64,000 bases of DNA from Lewinella sp. JB7 (GTDB lineage Bacteria; Bacteroidota; Bacteroidia; Chitinophagales; Saprospiraceae): positions 186,001 through 250,000 of the forward strand of contig NZ_JANCTD010000005.1 in the NCBI RefSeq assembly GCF_024297185.1, read 5' to 3'. The position numbers were made by a program, and so were the translations under genes. Every line of letters begins with the position of its first letter. Position 1 is the first letter of the stretch. The notes beneath the pieces are model-generated. The model was given only the letters and a program-made list of their open reading frames with translations. It did not search any database and had not been told where the DNA came from. This document shows, piece after piece, positions 1 to 8,899 of the stretch.

Positions 1-219
1 GAACTGAACGTTCGCGCGTCCGGCTTTGCCGCGGAGGAGTATACCGTCCTGCAGTTGCTCGATGTGAGGGGCCGAATGGTGCTGGAGCGCCGGCACGTCC
101 ATCTGCTCGACGGGCTGAAACTGGACTTCGCCCACCTGCCGGCGAGTACCTACACGCTGCGCGTGGCCCGAGCCAGCGGCGAATTACCACAAACCTTCAC
201 CGTTACGAAAATCAGATAG
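1..219 (+). CDS. 3' end of a secreted protein with a type IX secretion C-terminal sorting domain (partial)
   Basis: The reading frame is open from the first base and stops with TAG at 217-219, so the gene begins upstream of the window. The 72 visible residues have the pattern of a T9SS type A sorting domain: a short beta strand, LLDVRGRMV (equivalent to the usual 'hDhxGRxV' turn), then LPASTYTLRV and a basic end, TVTKIR. In this family the domain directs cargo through the PorSS/T9SS outer-membrane translocon and is then removed. The next gene starts only 2 bases downstream, so the two are probably co-transcribed. The passenger domain and its function cannot be seen. Confidence 0.8.
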   Translation, partial: ELNVRASGFAAEEYTVLQLLDVRGRMVLERRHVHLLDGLKLDFAHLPASTYTLRVARASGELPQTFTVTKIR

Positions 220-221
220 CC

Positions 222-2729
222 ATGAACAGGTTACTTTCTACCATTTCCCTCTTTCTCCTGACCTTCACCCTCCTGATGGCCCAGGGCGTACCGTCGGGTA
301 TGCAGTATCAGGCCGTTGCCCGTGATCTGGCGACCCGGGTAATGCCCGATACCGACATCGAACTTCAGGTCAATCTACTCGCCAACGGCCAGTCCGACCA
401 GGTGGTATACGCGGAGCGCCACCTCGTACGAACCAACACCCTCGGGCTATTCACCCTCACCATCGGAGAAGGAGAATCCACCCGGGGAACCTTTGCTGAA
501 GTGCCGTGGGCGAGCCGGGAGGTCTGGATGGAGATCAAGATCCGGGAGCAGGGCGGCGATTTCGTTACCGTAAGCAACAGTAAGATGCTGTCGGTGCCCT
601 ATGCCTTTCACGCCGCTACGGCCGGCGACCTGGTCGGCCGGGATCGCCTCAGCGCGAAAGCAAAGAACGGGGTGCCGGCCCAGGTCTGGTCGCTGTTCGG
701 TAACCGCGCTTCCGACCCCGGCATCGACAAACTGGGGACGACCGACTGCGGGGATCTCGTGATCGTTACCGACGATCAGGAACGTATCCGAATCCTCTGT
801 ACCGGAGAGGTGAAAATAGACTCCGACCTCGACGTCGGCAACGACCTGACCGTCCAGAACAATGCGGAATTCAATATTTCCGGCGGGCAAACGACGGTAC
901 ACGGTGACCTGTCGGTAATCAACGGTAGCACGACCAACTTGACCGGTCCGCTCAACGTGGACGGCGTCACGAACCTCAACAATACGGTAAACGTCAATCA
1001 GGGCAGCACGACCAATCTGTCGGGTCCGCTTAACGTGGACGGTCCTACGAACCTCGAGAACGTACTGAACGTCAACAACGGCAGCGTGACGAATCTGTCG
1101 GGTCCGCTCAACGTGGACGGCACCACGAATCTGAACAACGTGCTGAACGTCACTAATGCCAGCACGACTAACCTCTCCGGAGCGCTGAACGTAACCGGCG
1201 TAACCCAGCTCGGCAGCACCTTCAACGTCAACAACGGCAGCGCCTCCCTGCTGTCCGGCCCCCTCACCGTCAGTGGCCCCAGCCTCATCGGTAACACGCT
1301 TAACGTAGCAGACTGCATCAGCTCGGGTAGCCCCGGGGAAGCTCGGTTCCGCTTCTGTCCCGATATCGTGAATGGTCTGGAGGGCAGCTTTTCCAACTAC
1401 CCCATGCAGCTTTCCGGAGCCAGTCAGGGAATGGCGATCCAGGTAAACAACTGGGCGCCGATCAACAATTTTATGGCCTTCTTTGCCGGCAACCAGATGC
1501 GGGGGCGGATAGAGGGGAATACGGGCTTTATCGTGCAGGAATTCAAGGATACCTCGAAGGATCTGCTGGATTACAACCCCGACGAGGCCTCCGGGAGCGA
1601 GGATGTCGGGGCCACGGGAGATACACTGACCTACGACCGCTCCCAGGCCGCCCGGGAAGCGGGTGAAAATGATGTACCGGAAACACAGAAAAACCTCGGC
1701 TCCCAGGTTAATACCAAGGAAGTGGTCGACCTAGTCATCATTTCCCTGAAGTTCATCATCTCTGTCATTAAGATAGCTACCAGCATTGCCAGCATACCCT
1801 TCGACCCGGTTGACATCTTCGAGGCGGCACTGGATGGGGTGATGGCCGCCGTGGACCTGGGCGTTTTCCTGGGGTTCACCATCACTAATGTCGGGGTAGC
1901 CTACCAGTCGGGGAGTGGGGATTACGCCGAATGGCTCAAGAAGTACGACAGCGAGGAGCACATGCAGTACGGCGAGGTGGTCGGCATGATCGGGGGCAAC
2001 ATCTCGAAATCCTTCACCCAGGCGGATAAGTTCATGGTGGTTTCCGCCGCGCCTGCCGTTGTCGGGGCTATGCCACCCACCGCGGAGGAGGAAGCCCTGT
2101 ACGAGAAGATCGCCTTTATCGGTCAGGTCCCCGTCAGGGTGCAGGGTATGGTGGAAGTAGGAGATTACCTCCTGCCTTCCGGCAAGGGCGACGGCCTGGC
2201 CATCGCCGTGGGACGTAGCAGTATGATGGCCATGGACTACATCCGCATCATCGGGGTAGCCTGGCAGGCCTCGGATCCCACCAAGCGCCGGGAAGCCTAC
2301 CAGATGATCACCTGTGCCGTCGGCATCAATCAAAACGACATGGCAGCCATGATCGAACAAATGCAGAACGTGATGAACACCATGCAGGAATCTCTGGCCC
2401 GACTGGACCCCGACTATGACGTGTACGCCTTCCGGACAAACGGTACCCAGCCCGTCCAGGCCAAGCCTTACACCGTTTCCCCGACCAGCCGGGAGCAGGT
2501 CGTCGGGTACTTTCAGGACAAGCAGTACAACAGTCGCGAGGAACTCGGTCAGCTGGTGGTGAACGCGCTGGAGGAACAGGCCGATCTGGACATGTCAAAG
2601 TATCCGGTTGTAGAACGAATGCTACTCGATCCCGCCTACGCCGATCAGGCTCAGGCGCACTACACGGCATTGCTGAGCACCTACACCGACTGGCTATACG
2701 ACCTGAGGGCTAAGGGACTCGGTAACTGA
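222..2729 (+). CDS. Large secreted repeat protein with tail-fibre-like 26-residue repeats and a peptidase-G2-like C-terminal region
   Basis: The protein has 835 residues and a signal peptide ending near residue 20 (LLMAQG). Residues 22-135 resemble the PSGMQYQAVARD N-terminal module common in secreted Bacteroidota proteins. Residues 237-365 hold five near-identical 26-residue repeats around a core such as TNLSGPLNVDG; the DNA repeats every 78 bp from about 930 to 1315. Such repeats usually build a beta-solenoid or trimeric fibre. A hydrophobic stretch lies at 505-560. From about 566 (DYAEWLKKYD) to 680, the sequence resembles the autoprocessing peptidase-G2/phage neck-appendage fold, with the typical VGMIGG and FIGQVPVRV strands. 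A short coiled coil (706-727) and a helical tail follow. There is no T9SS domain. The ATG lies 2 bases after the previous gene. A surface appendage or adhesin is inferred; self-cleavage is only a possibility. Confidence 0.75.
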   Translation: MNRLLSTISLFLLTFTLLMAQGVPSGMQYQAVARDLATRVMPDTDIELQVNLLANGQSDQVVYAERHLVRTNTLGLFTLTIGEGESTRGTFAEVPWASREVWMEIKIREQGGDFVTVSNSKMLSVPYAFHAATAGDLVGRDRLSAKAKNGVPAQVWSLFGNRASDPGIDKLGTTDCGDLVIVTDDQERIRILCTGEVKIDSDLDVGNDLTVQNNAEFNISGGQTTVHGDLSVINGSTTNLTGPLNVDGVTNLNNTVNVNQGSTTNLSGPLNVDGPTNLENVLNVNNGSVTNLSGPLNVDGTTNLNNVLNVTNASTTNLSGALNVTGVTQLGSTFNVNNGSASLLSGPLTVSGPSLIGNTLNVADCISSGSPGEARFRFCPDIVNGLEGSFSNYPMQLSGASQGMAIQVNNWAPINNFMAFFAGNQMRGRIEGNTGFIVQEFKDTSKDLLDYNPDEASGSEDVGATGDTLTYDRSQAAREAGENDVPETQKNLGSQVNTKEVVDLVIISLKFIISVIKIATSIASIPFDPVDIFEAALDGVMAAVDLGVFLGFTITNVGVAYQSGSGDYAEWLKKYDSEEHMQYGEVVGMIGGNISKSFTQADKFMVVSAAPAVVGAMPPTAEEEALYEKIAFIGQVPVRVQGMVEVGDYLLPSGKGDGLAIAVGRSSMMAMDYIRIIGVAWQASDPTKRREAYQMITCAVGINQNDMAAMIEQMQNVMNTMQESLARLDPDYDVYAFRTNGTQPVQAKPYTVSPTSREQVVGYFQDKQYNSREELGQLVVNALEEQADLDMSKYPVVERMLLDPAYADQAQAHYTALLSTYTDWLYDLRAKGLGN

Positions 2730-2749
2730 TCGGGCGATCGTCTTCGTGG

Positions 2750-2783
2750 AGCGCCCCTTCCCGGTCGGGGAGGGGCGCTTTTG
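2750..2783 (+). terminator. Rho-independent terminator-like hairpin
   Basis: AGCGCCCCTTCCC pairs with GGGGAGGGGCGCT (one mismatch) across a short loop and runs directly into TTTT. It lies 21 bases after the stop of the repeat protein and before the DegP-like gene, so it probably ends the upstream transcript. Confidence 0.75.
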
Positions 2784-2857
2784 CGGCTATTCTAACGGTT
2801 TATTAAGCATACCTTTTTGCATTTTCGCGTTGTAAAGGGGATTAAACCGGACGACAC

Positions 2858-3991
2858 GTGAAAAACTTTTTGCTTTCCTTCCTCATCGTAGTGGCCGCCT
2901 TCGCCGCGGGGCGCTACCTGTTTCCCGCAGAGGAAGTCACCCCGACGATGATCGATGTAGTCTCCCGTTCCCCGGCCCCCAACCGGGCTAATGATGCGGA
3001 GAAAAGTCTGGTCACGTCATCTGAAACCAGCTATACGCCCGAAGAAGAGCGCACCATCCGGCTCTTCGAACGGGCTTCCCCCTCCGTGTGCTTCATCACC
3101 ACGAAGGCGATGCGCCGCTCGTTTTGGAGTTACGGGGAGGTGGAAAGCGGATCCGGATCGGGCTTTACGTGGGACCGGGAGGGGCATATCATCACCAATT
3201 TCCACGTCATCAATGGCGCGAACACCAGTTCCATTGCCGTAACCCTGAGCAACGGAAAGACCTACAACGCCCGGGTCGTCGGCTTCGAGAAGGAGAAGGA
3301 CCTGGCCGTACTGAAGATCGACGCTCCCGCCCGGGAATTGCAACCCATCGACGTGGGCAGCAGTCAGAATATCCGGGTGGGCCAGTCGGTCTACGCCATC
3401 GGCAACCCCTTCGGCCTGGATCAGACCCTCACGACCGGGGTTGTTTCCGCGCTCGACCGGGAGATCCGGAGCCAGGCCGGCGTACCGATCAAGGGGGCCA
3501 TCCAGACGGATGCGGCCATCAACCCGGGTAATTCCGGTGGGCCGCTGCTCGACAGTAATGGTCAGCTGATCGGCGTGAATACTTCCATTTACAGTCCTTC
3601 GGGCGCCTCGGCGGGTATCGGCTTTTCCATTCCGGTCGACGTGGTTCGCTACGTGGTCAATGACGTGATTCGCTACGGGGAAGTACGCCGGCCGGTGCTG
3701 GGAGCGGATCTGCGGCAGGTCGCGCGTATGGAAGGCCTCATCGTCGTGACCGTCGACGAAGGGGGCGGGGCCGCGGGAGCCGGCCTGCGTGGACTCAGCC
3801 GTGATGCCCGGGGAAGCCTTATCCTCGGTGATGTACTAGTGGGCATCAACGGCAATCCCATCAGGAGCAATTCCGACCTTTACCTCGAACTCGAAAAGTA
3901 TCAGCCGGGCCAGGTCGTGAAACTCAACATCGTGCGGGGCGATCGGCGCGCTTCCCTGGATGCTCGTTTGGGCAGTTCGGTGGATAATTAG
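2858..3991 (+). CDS. DegP/HtrA-type periplasmic serine protease with one PDZ domain
   Basis: This 377-residue S1C protease belongs to the envelope quality-control family that degrades or refolds misfolded periplasmic proteins. An N-terminal membrane or signal segment covers residues 1-18. The chymotrypsin-like domain is complete: His116 (TNFHVING), Asp148 (EKDLAVLKID) and Ser226 (NPGNSGGPLL) form the expected triad. A single PDZ domain covers about 275-370 (GDVLVGINGNPI). The start is GTG at 2858, chosen because it gives a clean N-terminal hydrophobic segment. With one PDZ, the layout is nearer DegS or short HtrA proteins than two-PDZ DegP. A degP or degQ name is not safe from sequence alone. 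Its stop codon runs directly into the REP-like array, which may act as its 3' transcript boundary. Confidence 0.93.
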   Translation: MKNFLLSFLIVVAAFAAGRYLFPAEEVTPTMIDVVSRSPAPNRANDAEKSLVTSSETSYTPEEERTIRLFERASPSVCFITTKAMRRSFWSYGEVESGSGSGFTWDREGHIITNFHVINGANTSSIAVTLSNGKTYNARVVGFEKEKDLAVLKIDAPARELQPIDVGSSQNIRVGQSVYAIGNPFGLDQTLTTGVVSALDREIRSQAGVPIKGAIQTDAAINPGNSGGPLLDSNGQLIGVNTSIYSPSGASAGIGFSIPVDVVRYVVNDVIRYGEVRRPVLGADLRQVARMEGLIVVTVDEGGGAAGAGLRGLSRDARGSLILGDVLVGINGNPIRSNSDLYLELEKYQPGQVVKLNIVRGDRRASLDARLGSSVDN

Positions 3992-3994
3992 TTT

Positions 3995-4586
3995 GTAGCG
4001 ACGGCTTCCATGTAGCGACGGCTTGAGCCGTCATGCTGACCGTGTAGCGACGGCTCAAGCCATCGTGCTGCGCCGTGGTGAACGACCACTCATCAAGCTC
4101 CTCATGGTTAAATGATCGAAATAGTACCTCGCACTCCCGCTGCGCGCAAGTCATACAGCGGGACGACTAAAGTCGTCGCTACACGTGCACTAGTGTAGCG
4201 ACGGCTTGAGCCGTCATGCTGCGCTGTTGTGGACGCTCATCTGTCAAGCTCCGCATAGTCACTGATCGAAGTAGTACCTCGCACACCCGCTGCGCGCATA
4301 TCATACAGCCGGACGACTAAAGTCGTCGCTACACGTGCGCCAGTGTAGCGACGGCTTGAGCCGTCATGCTGCAATCGGTCGATAATTAGTTTGTAGCGAC
4401 GGCTCACCGTGTAGCGACGGCTTGAGCCGTCATGCTGCACCGTTACAACAGCTCCATCGTCAGGCTTCATATAGTAAGCTCATTGAAGCGATATCTACAC
4501 ACTCCCGCTGCGCGCAGGCCATACAGCGGGACGACTAAAGTCGTCGCTACACGTGCATACAGCCGGACGACTAAATTCGTCGCCAC
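3995..4586. repeat. Cluster of REP-like palindromes in convergent pairs (two families)
   Basis: At least eight 21-base elements or fragments fill the gap between two convergent genes. Family A reads GTAGCGACGG-CTTGAGCCGTC, with full copies at 4012-4032, 4195-4215, 4345-4365 and 4411-4431, a variant at 4044-4064, and stubs at 3995 and 4393. Family B, on the opposite strand, reads GTAGCGACGA-CTTTAGTCGTC, at 4162-4182, 4312-4332 and 4530-4550, with a degenerate copy at 4566-4586. Each element is a GTAG tetranucleotide followed by an imperfect hairpin, the layout of REP sequences mobilised by RAYT (Y1 HUH) transposases. Three A...B units enclose similar spacers of about 100 bases containing CCCGCTGCGCGCA. 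No RAYT gene is in the window. The array may also act as a bidirectional transcript end. Confidence 0.85.
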
Positions 4587-4587
4587 A

Positions 4588-7455
4588 CTATTTAACGATC
4601 TTGAAGGTCACTAAGTCGGTGCCCGGCTCCCGCAGCACGAGGAAGTACACCCCGGCGGGCAGCCCCACGGTACTGATGGTGCCGGCAAGCGGGGTTACCA
4701 CGCCGCGGTACAGTATTTGGCCCCCCGGATTGGTGATCAGGTACTCACCCCGCCGCTCGAGGTTCACGAATGTATAGGAGCTTTCGCTGCTGCGCCGCAA
4801 CTGCACGGGGGTGGGGATGTCCGAATGATTATCTAGGGTACTGACGAGCCGGCCCAGGGCCAGACCTACCACTATAGGATCGTGATCGCTGAAGCGGTAA
4901 TAGTCAGCGGCGTAGAGCAGGTCGCCGCCGTCCTCGGTATTGTAATCGACGATCTCCGGTTCGGGGGCATTGACGGTCCAGGCAGTAGCTCCGGTAATTT
5001 GTTGCGCCAGGGTGGGGCTGGCCAGGGCGTAGTCGAGACTGCCCCACTGCCCCCGGAAGACGTACGAGGGAGGGCCACCCCCACAGGGGAACCTGTCGTC
5101 AAACAACGTCTTGGTGTTGACGTACCCCGCCGCACGGAAAACTTCCATAGGTTCCTCCGTCCGGTAACTGTTCAGGTCGCCGATAACGAGCACGTCGGGG
5201 TCCGTTACGCCCGTAGGGTCGGTTGCGAGCCACGCGCCGATGGCCCGGGCGGCGGCGGCCCTCGTACCGTTGCAGTTGCCGGCGCCGCCGGTATCGTCGT
5301 CACCCTCGCCGCAACCGCCGCCCTTGCTCTTCAGGTGGTTGACGCAGACGGTTACTTCCTCCCCGTAACCGGGACTGTTTTCGTCCGTCATGCGAAAGGT
5401 CTGCGCCAGGGGGACCCGGTTCGTGCGGGGACCTACGAAGACGGATGCCGGCGTATCCAGAGCGGCGGCCGTCCCCGATTCCTCCACCCGGTCGCTCCGG
5501 TAGACCAGGGCGACCATGATCTGATCGCCTCCCGGGTTAGGGGAGACCACAAAGTCGTACGGATGGCCACACGCCGCGGTGAGCGCGGTCACCAAGCGGC
5601 CCAGGGTCACGTTATCATTGTTTTCGATCTCGATGAGCCCGATGATGTCGGCGTTCAGCGCACAGAGGGCAGCCACGATCTTGGCCTCCTGCCGCAGAAA
5701 TTCCTCCTCCGTATCCGCTCCCCGGCTATTCAGGGTAGTGAAGTAATTCAGGACGTTGGCACTTACGACGCGCAGGTCTCCCCCCACGTTCGGCGCCCCG
5801 TCGGGCCGTTCGTTGCCGCTCAGTACGACGCCCGCCGTTTCGGTGGGTTGAATCCGGAACCGGTCGAATCCGTAGCCGAGTACGCCGGTCAGGCCACTGA
5901 TGGTCTGTCCGGCCCGGATGCCCGCCGTCGCCGTGAGGGTATCTCCGGTCGGGAGCCGGATCGGGCGCAGGTTAGTCCCTCCGCGCCCGTCGTCGATGAC
6001 AAGCACGTCGTCCTGCTGCTCGGCCAGGTAGGTGGCCAGGCCTTCCGCATCGGGAGCGTTGCACTCGGTAAACTGCACGAGACGTTCTCCGGAGGTAACT
6101 TCAATTTCTCCGAAGCGTTCCAGACCGTTTACGCTGGTGATCACCACATTGGTGGGCGATACCCGCATGCCTTCCAGGGCTTCCAGAGCGCTCGGGGTCC
6201 GGGGGAGGGAAAGCGTAGCGGAAGTGGGCATACCCTGGGCCGTCGCTTCAATGACAATGCTGGCTCCTGCGTCCCCGCCCCTTAATTGCGTCTGTCCGAA
6301 GTACTCTTCCACCGTGGCGGTGACCGTAACGAGGTCACCCGGATTCACGTCCGGACGACTGGCAAAAACAAAGATGCCCTCCGAAGTGAGGGAGTCGTCG
6401 TCCGCATCCGCGTCCTCCTCCTGCACGTAAAACCCGCCGAGTCCCTCCTGAAAGTCACCCGTTACAATACCCTGTACGGTTACGGTGTTACCCACCAGCG
6501 GACTCACGTCGCCGTTGCCCTGAATGCGGTGGATGCCGACCGTGGCGGCACCTAAATCGTCATCAAACACCGACAGGCTGGCCGTTGCTCCGCTGGCGTA
6601 GTCGGGATTAGAAACCCCCGTTACGGTAATTTCGATACTTTCGGTGCCTTCGAGCAGTTCGTCGTCGATCACTACCAATTCGACCGTTGCCGATGGGGAC
6701 CCGCTGGCTACCGTCACCCACCCGGCTGCCGCATCCGTATAGTCCGTACCCGCTACCGCGCTTCCCCCCAGGGTGTACGTTACCGTGACCGCTGATGTCG
6801 CCGGTTGGGAAAGCGTAATTGTAAATCCACCGTCGGTGCCCGGTTCGGCCAGATTGCTGAAAGCGGTGAGGTCGACGGAGGGTCCGGCCGTCCCCGCCCG
6901 GTAGGTGCCGAAGGGAACCAGGGCGCCAATTTCGGGGAGGGTTTTTCCGTCCAGCACATCGTTCCCGGGAATGGTCCAGTTGGCAGCCACCCAGCCGCCG
7001 TCGGGTCCGGTACCGTCCCTGCGGTAGAGGTAACTGTCTGCGTATATGTCCGTCTCGTCACCTATATCCCCGCCGACCTGGTCGACGATACTGCCACTAC
7101 GGAATAGCGCGAAAGCGTCATTGCCGTTACCGGATACCGTTCCGGAGGCGATAATGTTGGTAAAATCGCCGGTCGTACCGAAGGCGGCGGCAAATTCGTC
7201 GGTGCCGTTGACCACATACACGAAGGCATCGGTATAGGTGCCGCTCAGGGCAATGTTGGTGGGGGTAGTGCCCGCGTTAGCGTACCGTCCGATGACGTAG
7301 TCGCTCAGGTCAACGGTACCGCTGACGTAAAGCTCAATGACCCGGGGCTTGGCGCCGGGGGCGGTACCGTCCAGCAGGCCGGTGATGATCACGCGATCCT
7401 GGGCTCCGACGATCGTACCGCAGAGCAGGAATAGGAGGAACAGTCGGTAGTGCAC
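4588..7455 (-). CDS. Secreted ExeM/NucH-like nuclease: lamin-tail-like, Calx-beta, OB-fold, EEP nuclease and T9SS domains
   Basis: The protein has 955 residues and a signal peptide at 1-18. Domains in order: a lamin-tail-like beta domain (about 20-180, with VIELYVSGTVDLSDY); a Calx-beta repeat (195-300, with AGTDYTD and DDELLEGTESI); an OB-fold of the YhcR/ExeM type (305-400, with GNTVTVQGIVTG); an endonuclease/exonuclease/phosphatase domain (555-860); and a T9SS sorting domain (875-955). Catalytic signatures of the EEP fold are present: SANVLNYF, IGLIEIENN, VNHLKSKGGG, VIGDLNSY and the terminal SDHDPIV. Known relatives degrade extracellular DNA for nutrition or biofilm remodelling, so a surface or secreted DNase is likely. 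The stop codon lies 1 base beyond the REP array. It shares direction with the small lipoprotein upstream (gap 57 bases). Confidence 0.9.
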   Translation of the reverse strand: MHYRLFLLFLLCGTIVGAQDRVIITGLLDGTAPGAKPRVIELYVSGTVDLSDYVIGRYANAGTTPTNIALSGTYTDAFVYVVNGTDEFAAAFGTTGDFTNIIASGTVSGNGNDAFALFRSGSIVDQVGGDIGDETDIYADSYLYRRDGTGPDGGWVAANWTIPGNDVLDGKTLPEIGALVPFGTYRAGTAGPSVDLTAFSNLAEPGTDGGFTITLSQPATSAVTVTYTLGGSAVAGTDYTDAAAGWVTVASGSPSATVELVVIDDELLEGTESIEITVTGVSNPDYASGATASLSVFDDDLGAATVGIHRIQGNGDVSPLVGNTVTVQGIVTGDFQEGLGGFYVQEEDADADDDSLTSEGIFVFASRPDVNPGDLVTVTATVEEYFGQTQLRGGDAGASIVIEATAQGMPTSATLSLPRTPSALEALEGMRVSPTNVVITSVNGLERFGEIEVTSGERLVQFTECNAPDAEGLATYLAEQQDDVLVIDDGRGGTNLRPIRLPTGDTLTATAGIRAGQTISGLTGVLGYGFDRFRIQPTETAGVVLSGNERPDGAPNVGGDLRVVSANVLNYFTTLNSRGADTEEEFLRQEAKIVAALCALNADIIGLIEIENNDNVTLGRLVTALTAACGHPYDFVVSPNPGGDQIMVALVYRSDRVEESGTAAALDTPASVFVGPRTNRVPLAQTFRMTDENSPGYGEEVTVCVNHLKSKGGGCGEGDDDTGGAGNCNGTRAAAARAIGAWLATDPTGVTDPDVLVIGDLNSYRTEEPMEVFRAAGYVNTKTLFDDRFPCGGGPPSYVFRGQWGSLDYALASPTLAQQITGATAWTVNAPEPEIVDYNTEDGGDLLYAADYYRFSDHDPIVVGLALGRLVSTLDNHSDIPTPVQLRRSSESSYTFVNLERRGEYLITNPGGQILYRGVVTPLAGTISTVGLPAGVYFLVLREPGTDLVTFKIVK

Positions 7456-7512
7456 GGGACCGGGGGCTTGGGTGGACGGCGAAGGTACGCCCTCCCCGGT
7501 AACCGACTGCGG

Positions 7513-8139
7513 TCAGTTAATGGCGTAGGGCATGCGTTTACTGGCGTTACGCATAAGGTCTTCGATGAGATCCTCGGGTTTGTTGAACACGCCGCCGCTG
7601 GCTTCCCAGTCGTAGTTCCAGATCATTCCGGCCTCGGCGTCGTGGATGTCCATATTCACCGTTGTGGCGTTCGTGGGACCGGATATACCGGCCAGAACAC
7701 CCAGGGCGATGGCGGCTCCCTGGCTCATGGGTTTGCTGGTATTGAAGCGAGTGGTGATCACGGCATCCACGCCCAGCGCCCGGGCAATTTCTCCCGGAGT
7801 CATTGAACGGTCATCGAGGTGATAGCCGGCCCGGGCCAGTTTAGCATTGGTGGTTTCGGGATCCATGATTTCCAGGCCGCGGATCTTGCCCTGAGATTTC
7901 CGGCGCAGCATCCAGCTGTAAATCTCCCGTTGGAAGGTGTAAGTATCCTCACGGGCGGCCGCGGCCAGTTGTTCCGGATCGTCTTTGGGGCGGCCCTTGA
8001 TGGCCACCGTCGGCGGCACGATGGCGATGATCTGGTGTTGCCGGGTCGCGTCGGCCATGTTCGGAGCTTCGTAAATCTTGGGGCCGCACGAAGCGATCGA
8101 GAGGATGCCGACCGACAGGAAAACGAGGAGTGCTTTCAT
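7513..8139 (-). CDS. Small lipoprotein of unknown function, distantly CsgG/GNA1162-like
   Basis: From the chosen ATG at 8139 the protein has 208 residues and begins with a lipoprotein signal whose lipobox is SIASC. An in-frame start 16 codons upstream would put a non-signal-like stretch ahead of it, so the downstream start is preferred. The mature part has the alternating pattern AIVPPTVAI ... EIYSWML ... ARALGVDAVITTRF ... WNYDWEASG. This loosely recalls the alpha/beta fold of periplasmic lipoproteins such as CsgG and GNA1162, in which a gene product 'X of variable dose' is tested against a set of paralogues. The resemblance is weak and no function is assigned. It lies upstream of the secreted nuclease on the same strand, 57 bases apart. 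Confidence 0.75.
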   Translation of the reverse strand: MKALLVFLSVGILSIASCGPKIYEAPNMADATRQHQIIAIVPPTVAIKGRPKDDPEQLAAAAREDTYTFQREIYSWMLRRKSQGKIRGLEIMDPETTNAKLARAGYHLDDRSMTPGEIARALGVDAVITTRFNTSKPMSQGAAIALGVLAGISGPTNATTVNMDIHDAEAGMIWNYDWEASGGVFNKPEDLIEDLMRNASKRMPYAIN

Positions 8140-8443
8140 GGATGATGTGGTTAGTACCATCACTGAAGTTACGGGCAATCCTCCCAAGATTTTCGCGTGT
8201 TGTCACAAATATTTTCGCGGGTGCACGCAGGAGCAAAAACAGAAAATTTTCCCTTCCCCGTAGATTGGAAAAAGGTATAACGGGGCCACCGATCATCCCG
8301 GTAGTCGTGCGGATACGCCGGCAAATCGCGGGAGATGGATGTTGACCCCTCACTGAAGGAAGGGACTAGCAGCCGTGGTAAGAAACAGGCCGGCCGCCGC
8401 CGTCAAACAGCGAAAGTAGTAAGCGCGGATAGTCGCCGACATC
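8140..8443. other. Intergenic stretch without a gene
   Basis: These 304 bases separate two minus-strand genes. The half next to 8140-8260 is AT-richer (for example ATTTTCGCG and AGAAAATTTTCCC) and is the likely promoter of the lipoprotein gene. No RNA gene, strong hairpin or repeat was seen. Short frames here have no recognisable protein features. Confidence 0.5.
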
Positions 8444-8800
8444 CTACTGAATCAGCGACTGCGTATAACGTCCGAACCGTACGGTGAATACCTGCGAACT
8501 GTGGTTCGGCGAGGTGAACATGGACGCCTGTCCACTAAAGCTACCCCGGGCGGCGGGATGTTGACCGAAGACATCGATACGGGGCAGAACGATGGTGTAA
8601 TCACCGCTACCGGAGGGAAGGATCCGAGTTTGTGCGAAAACTGGGAGGAGGGGGGGGACGCGCCCGATCTCCCGGCGGGCCTGGGGAGGTCGTGACATCT
8701 CCAGGAACTCACTCTGAAGGAGAGTGATCGTAAGGGAAGGCTGCGCGGCAATTTCCCCGCTGAAGTACAGCAGGAGTAGGAGAGTAAAGGCTTTTTTCAT
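8444..8800 (-). CDS. Short secreted protein of unknown function
   Basis: The 118-residue frame starts with a convincing signal peptide (MKKAFTLLLLLYFSGEIAAQ). The mature part is about 98 residues, has no cysteine, and includes GSGDYTIVLPRIDVFGQ and an aromatic end, FTVRFGRYTQSLIQ. No family was recognised. It is too short to contain a T9SS sorting domain in addition to a passenger. The signal peptide is the main reason for calling it real; the region is otherwise GC-rich enough for chance frames. It sits between the lipoprotein and the cysteine-rich T9SS pair, all on the minus strand. Confidence 0.5.
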   Translation of the reverse strand: MKKAFTLLLLLYFSGEIAAQPSLTITLLQSEFLEMSRPPQARREIGRVPPLLPVFAQTRILPSGSGDYTIVLPRIDVFGQHPAARGSFSGQASMFTSPNHSSQVFTVRFGRYTQSLIQ

Positions 8801-8899
8801 GAGTAGGGTTAAACTATAGCATCAACGCCTTCCGGTCACAGTTACCGCAAGGCATTAATCCAAACTCATCTTTACCGCCCGCTATTGCCCCTCCGGGCT

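Noticed and set aside
3995-4586. CRISPR array
   Set aside because: Elements occur on both strands in pairs, are palindromic with a GTAG head, and spacers are similar to one another; no cas gene is near.
4237-4614. Short frames in the REP-like array (both strands)
   Set aside because: They consist of translated repeat elements, have no signal or family features and overlap palindromes on both strands.
4882-6285. Long plus-strand frame of about 467 codons opposite the nuclease gene
   Set aside because: It is antisense to a well-supported nuclease gene; its composition is that of a GC-rich shadow frame, with no domain signature.
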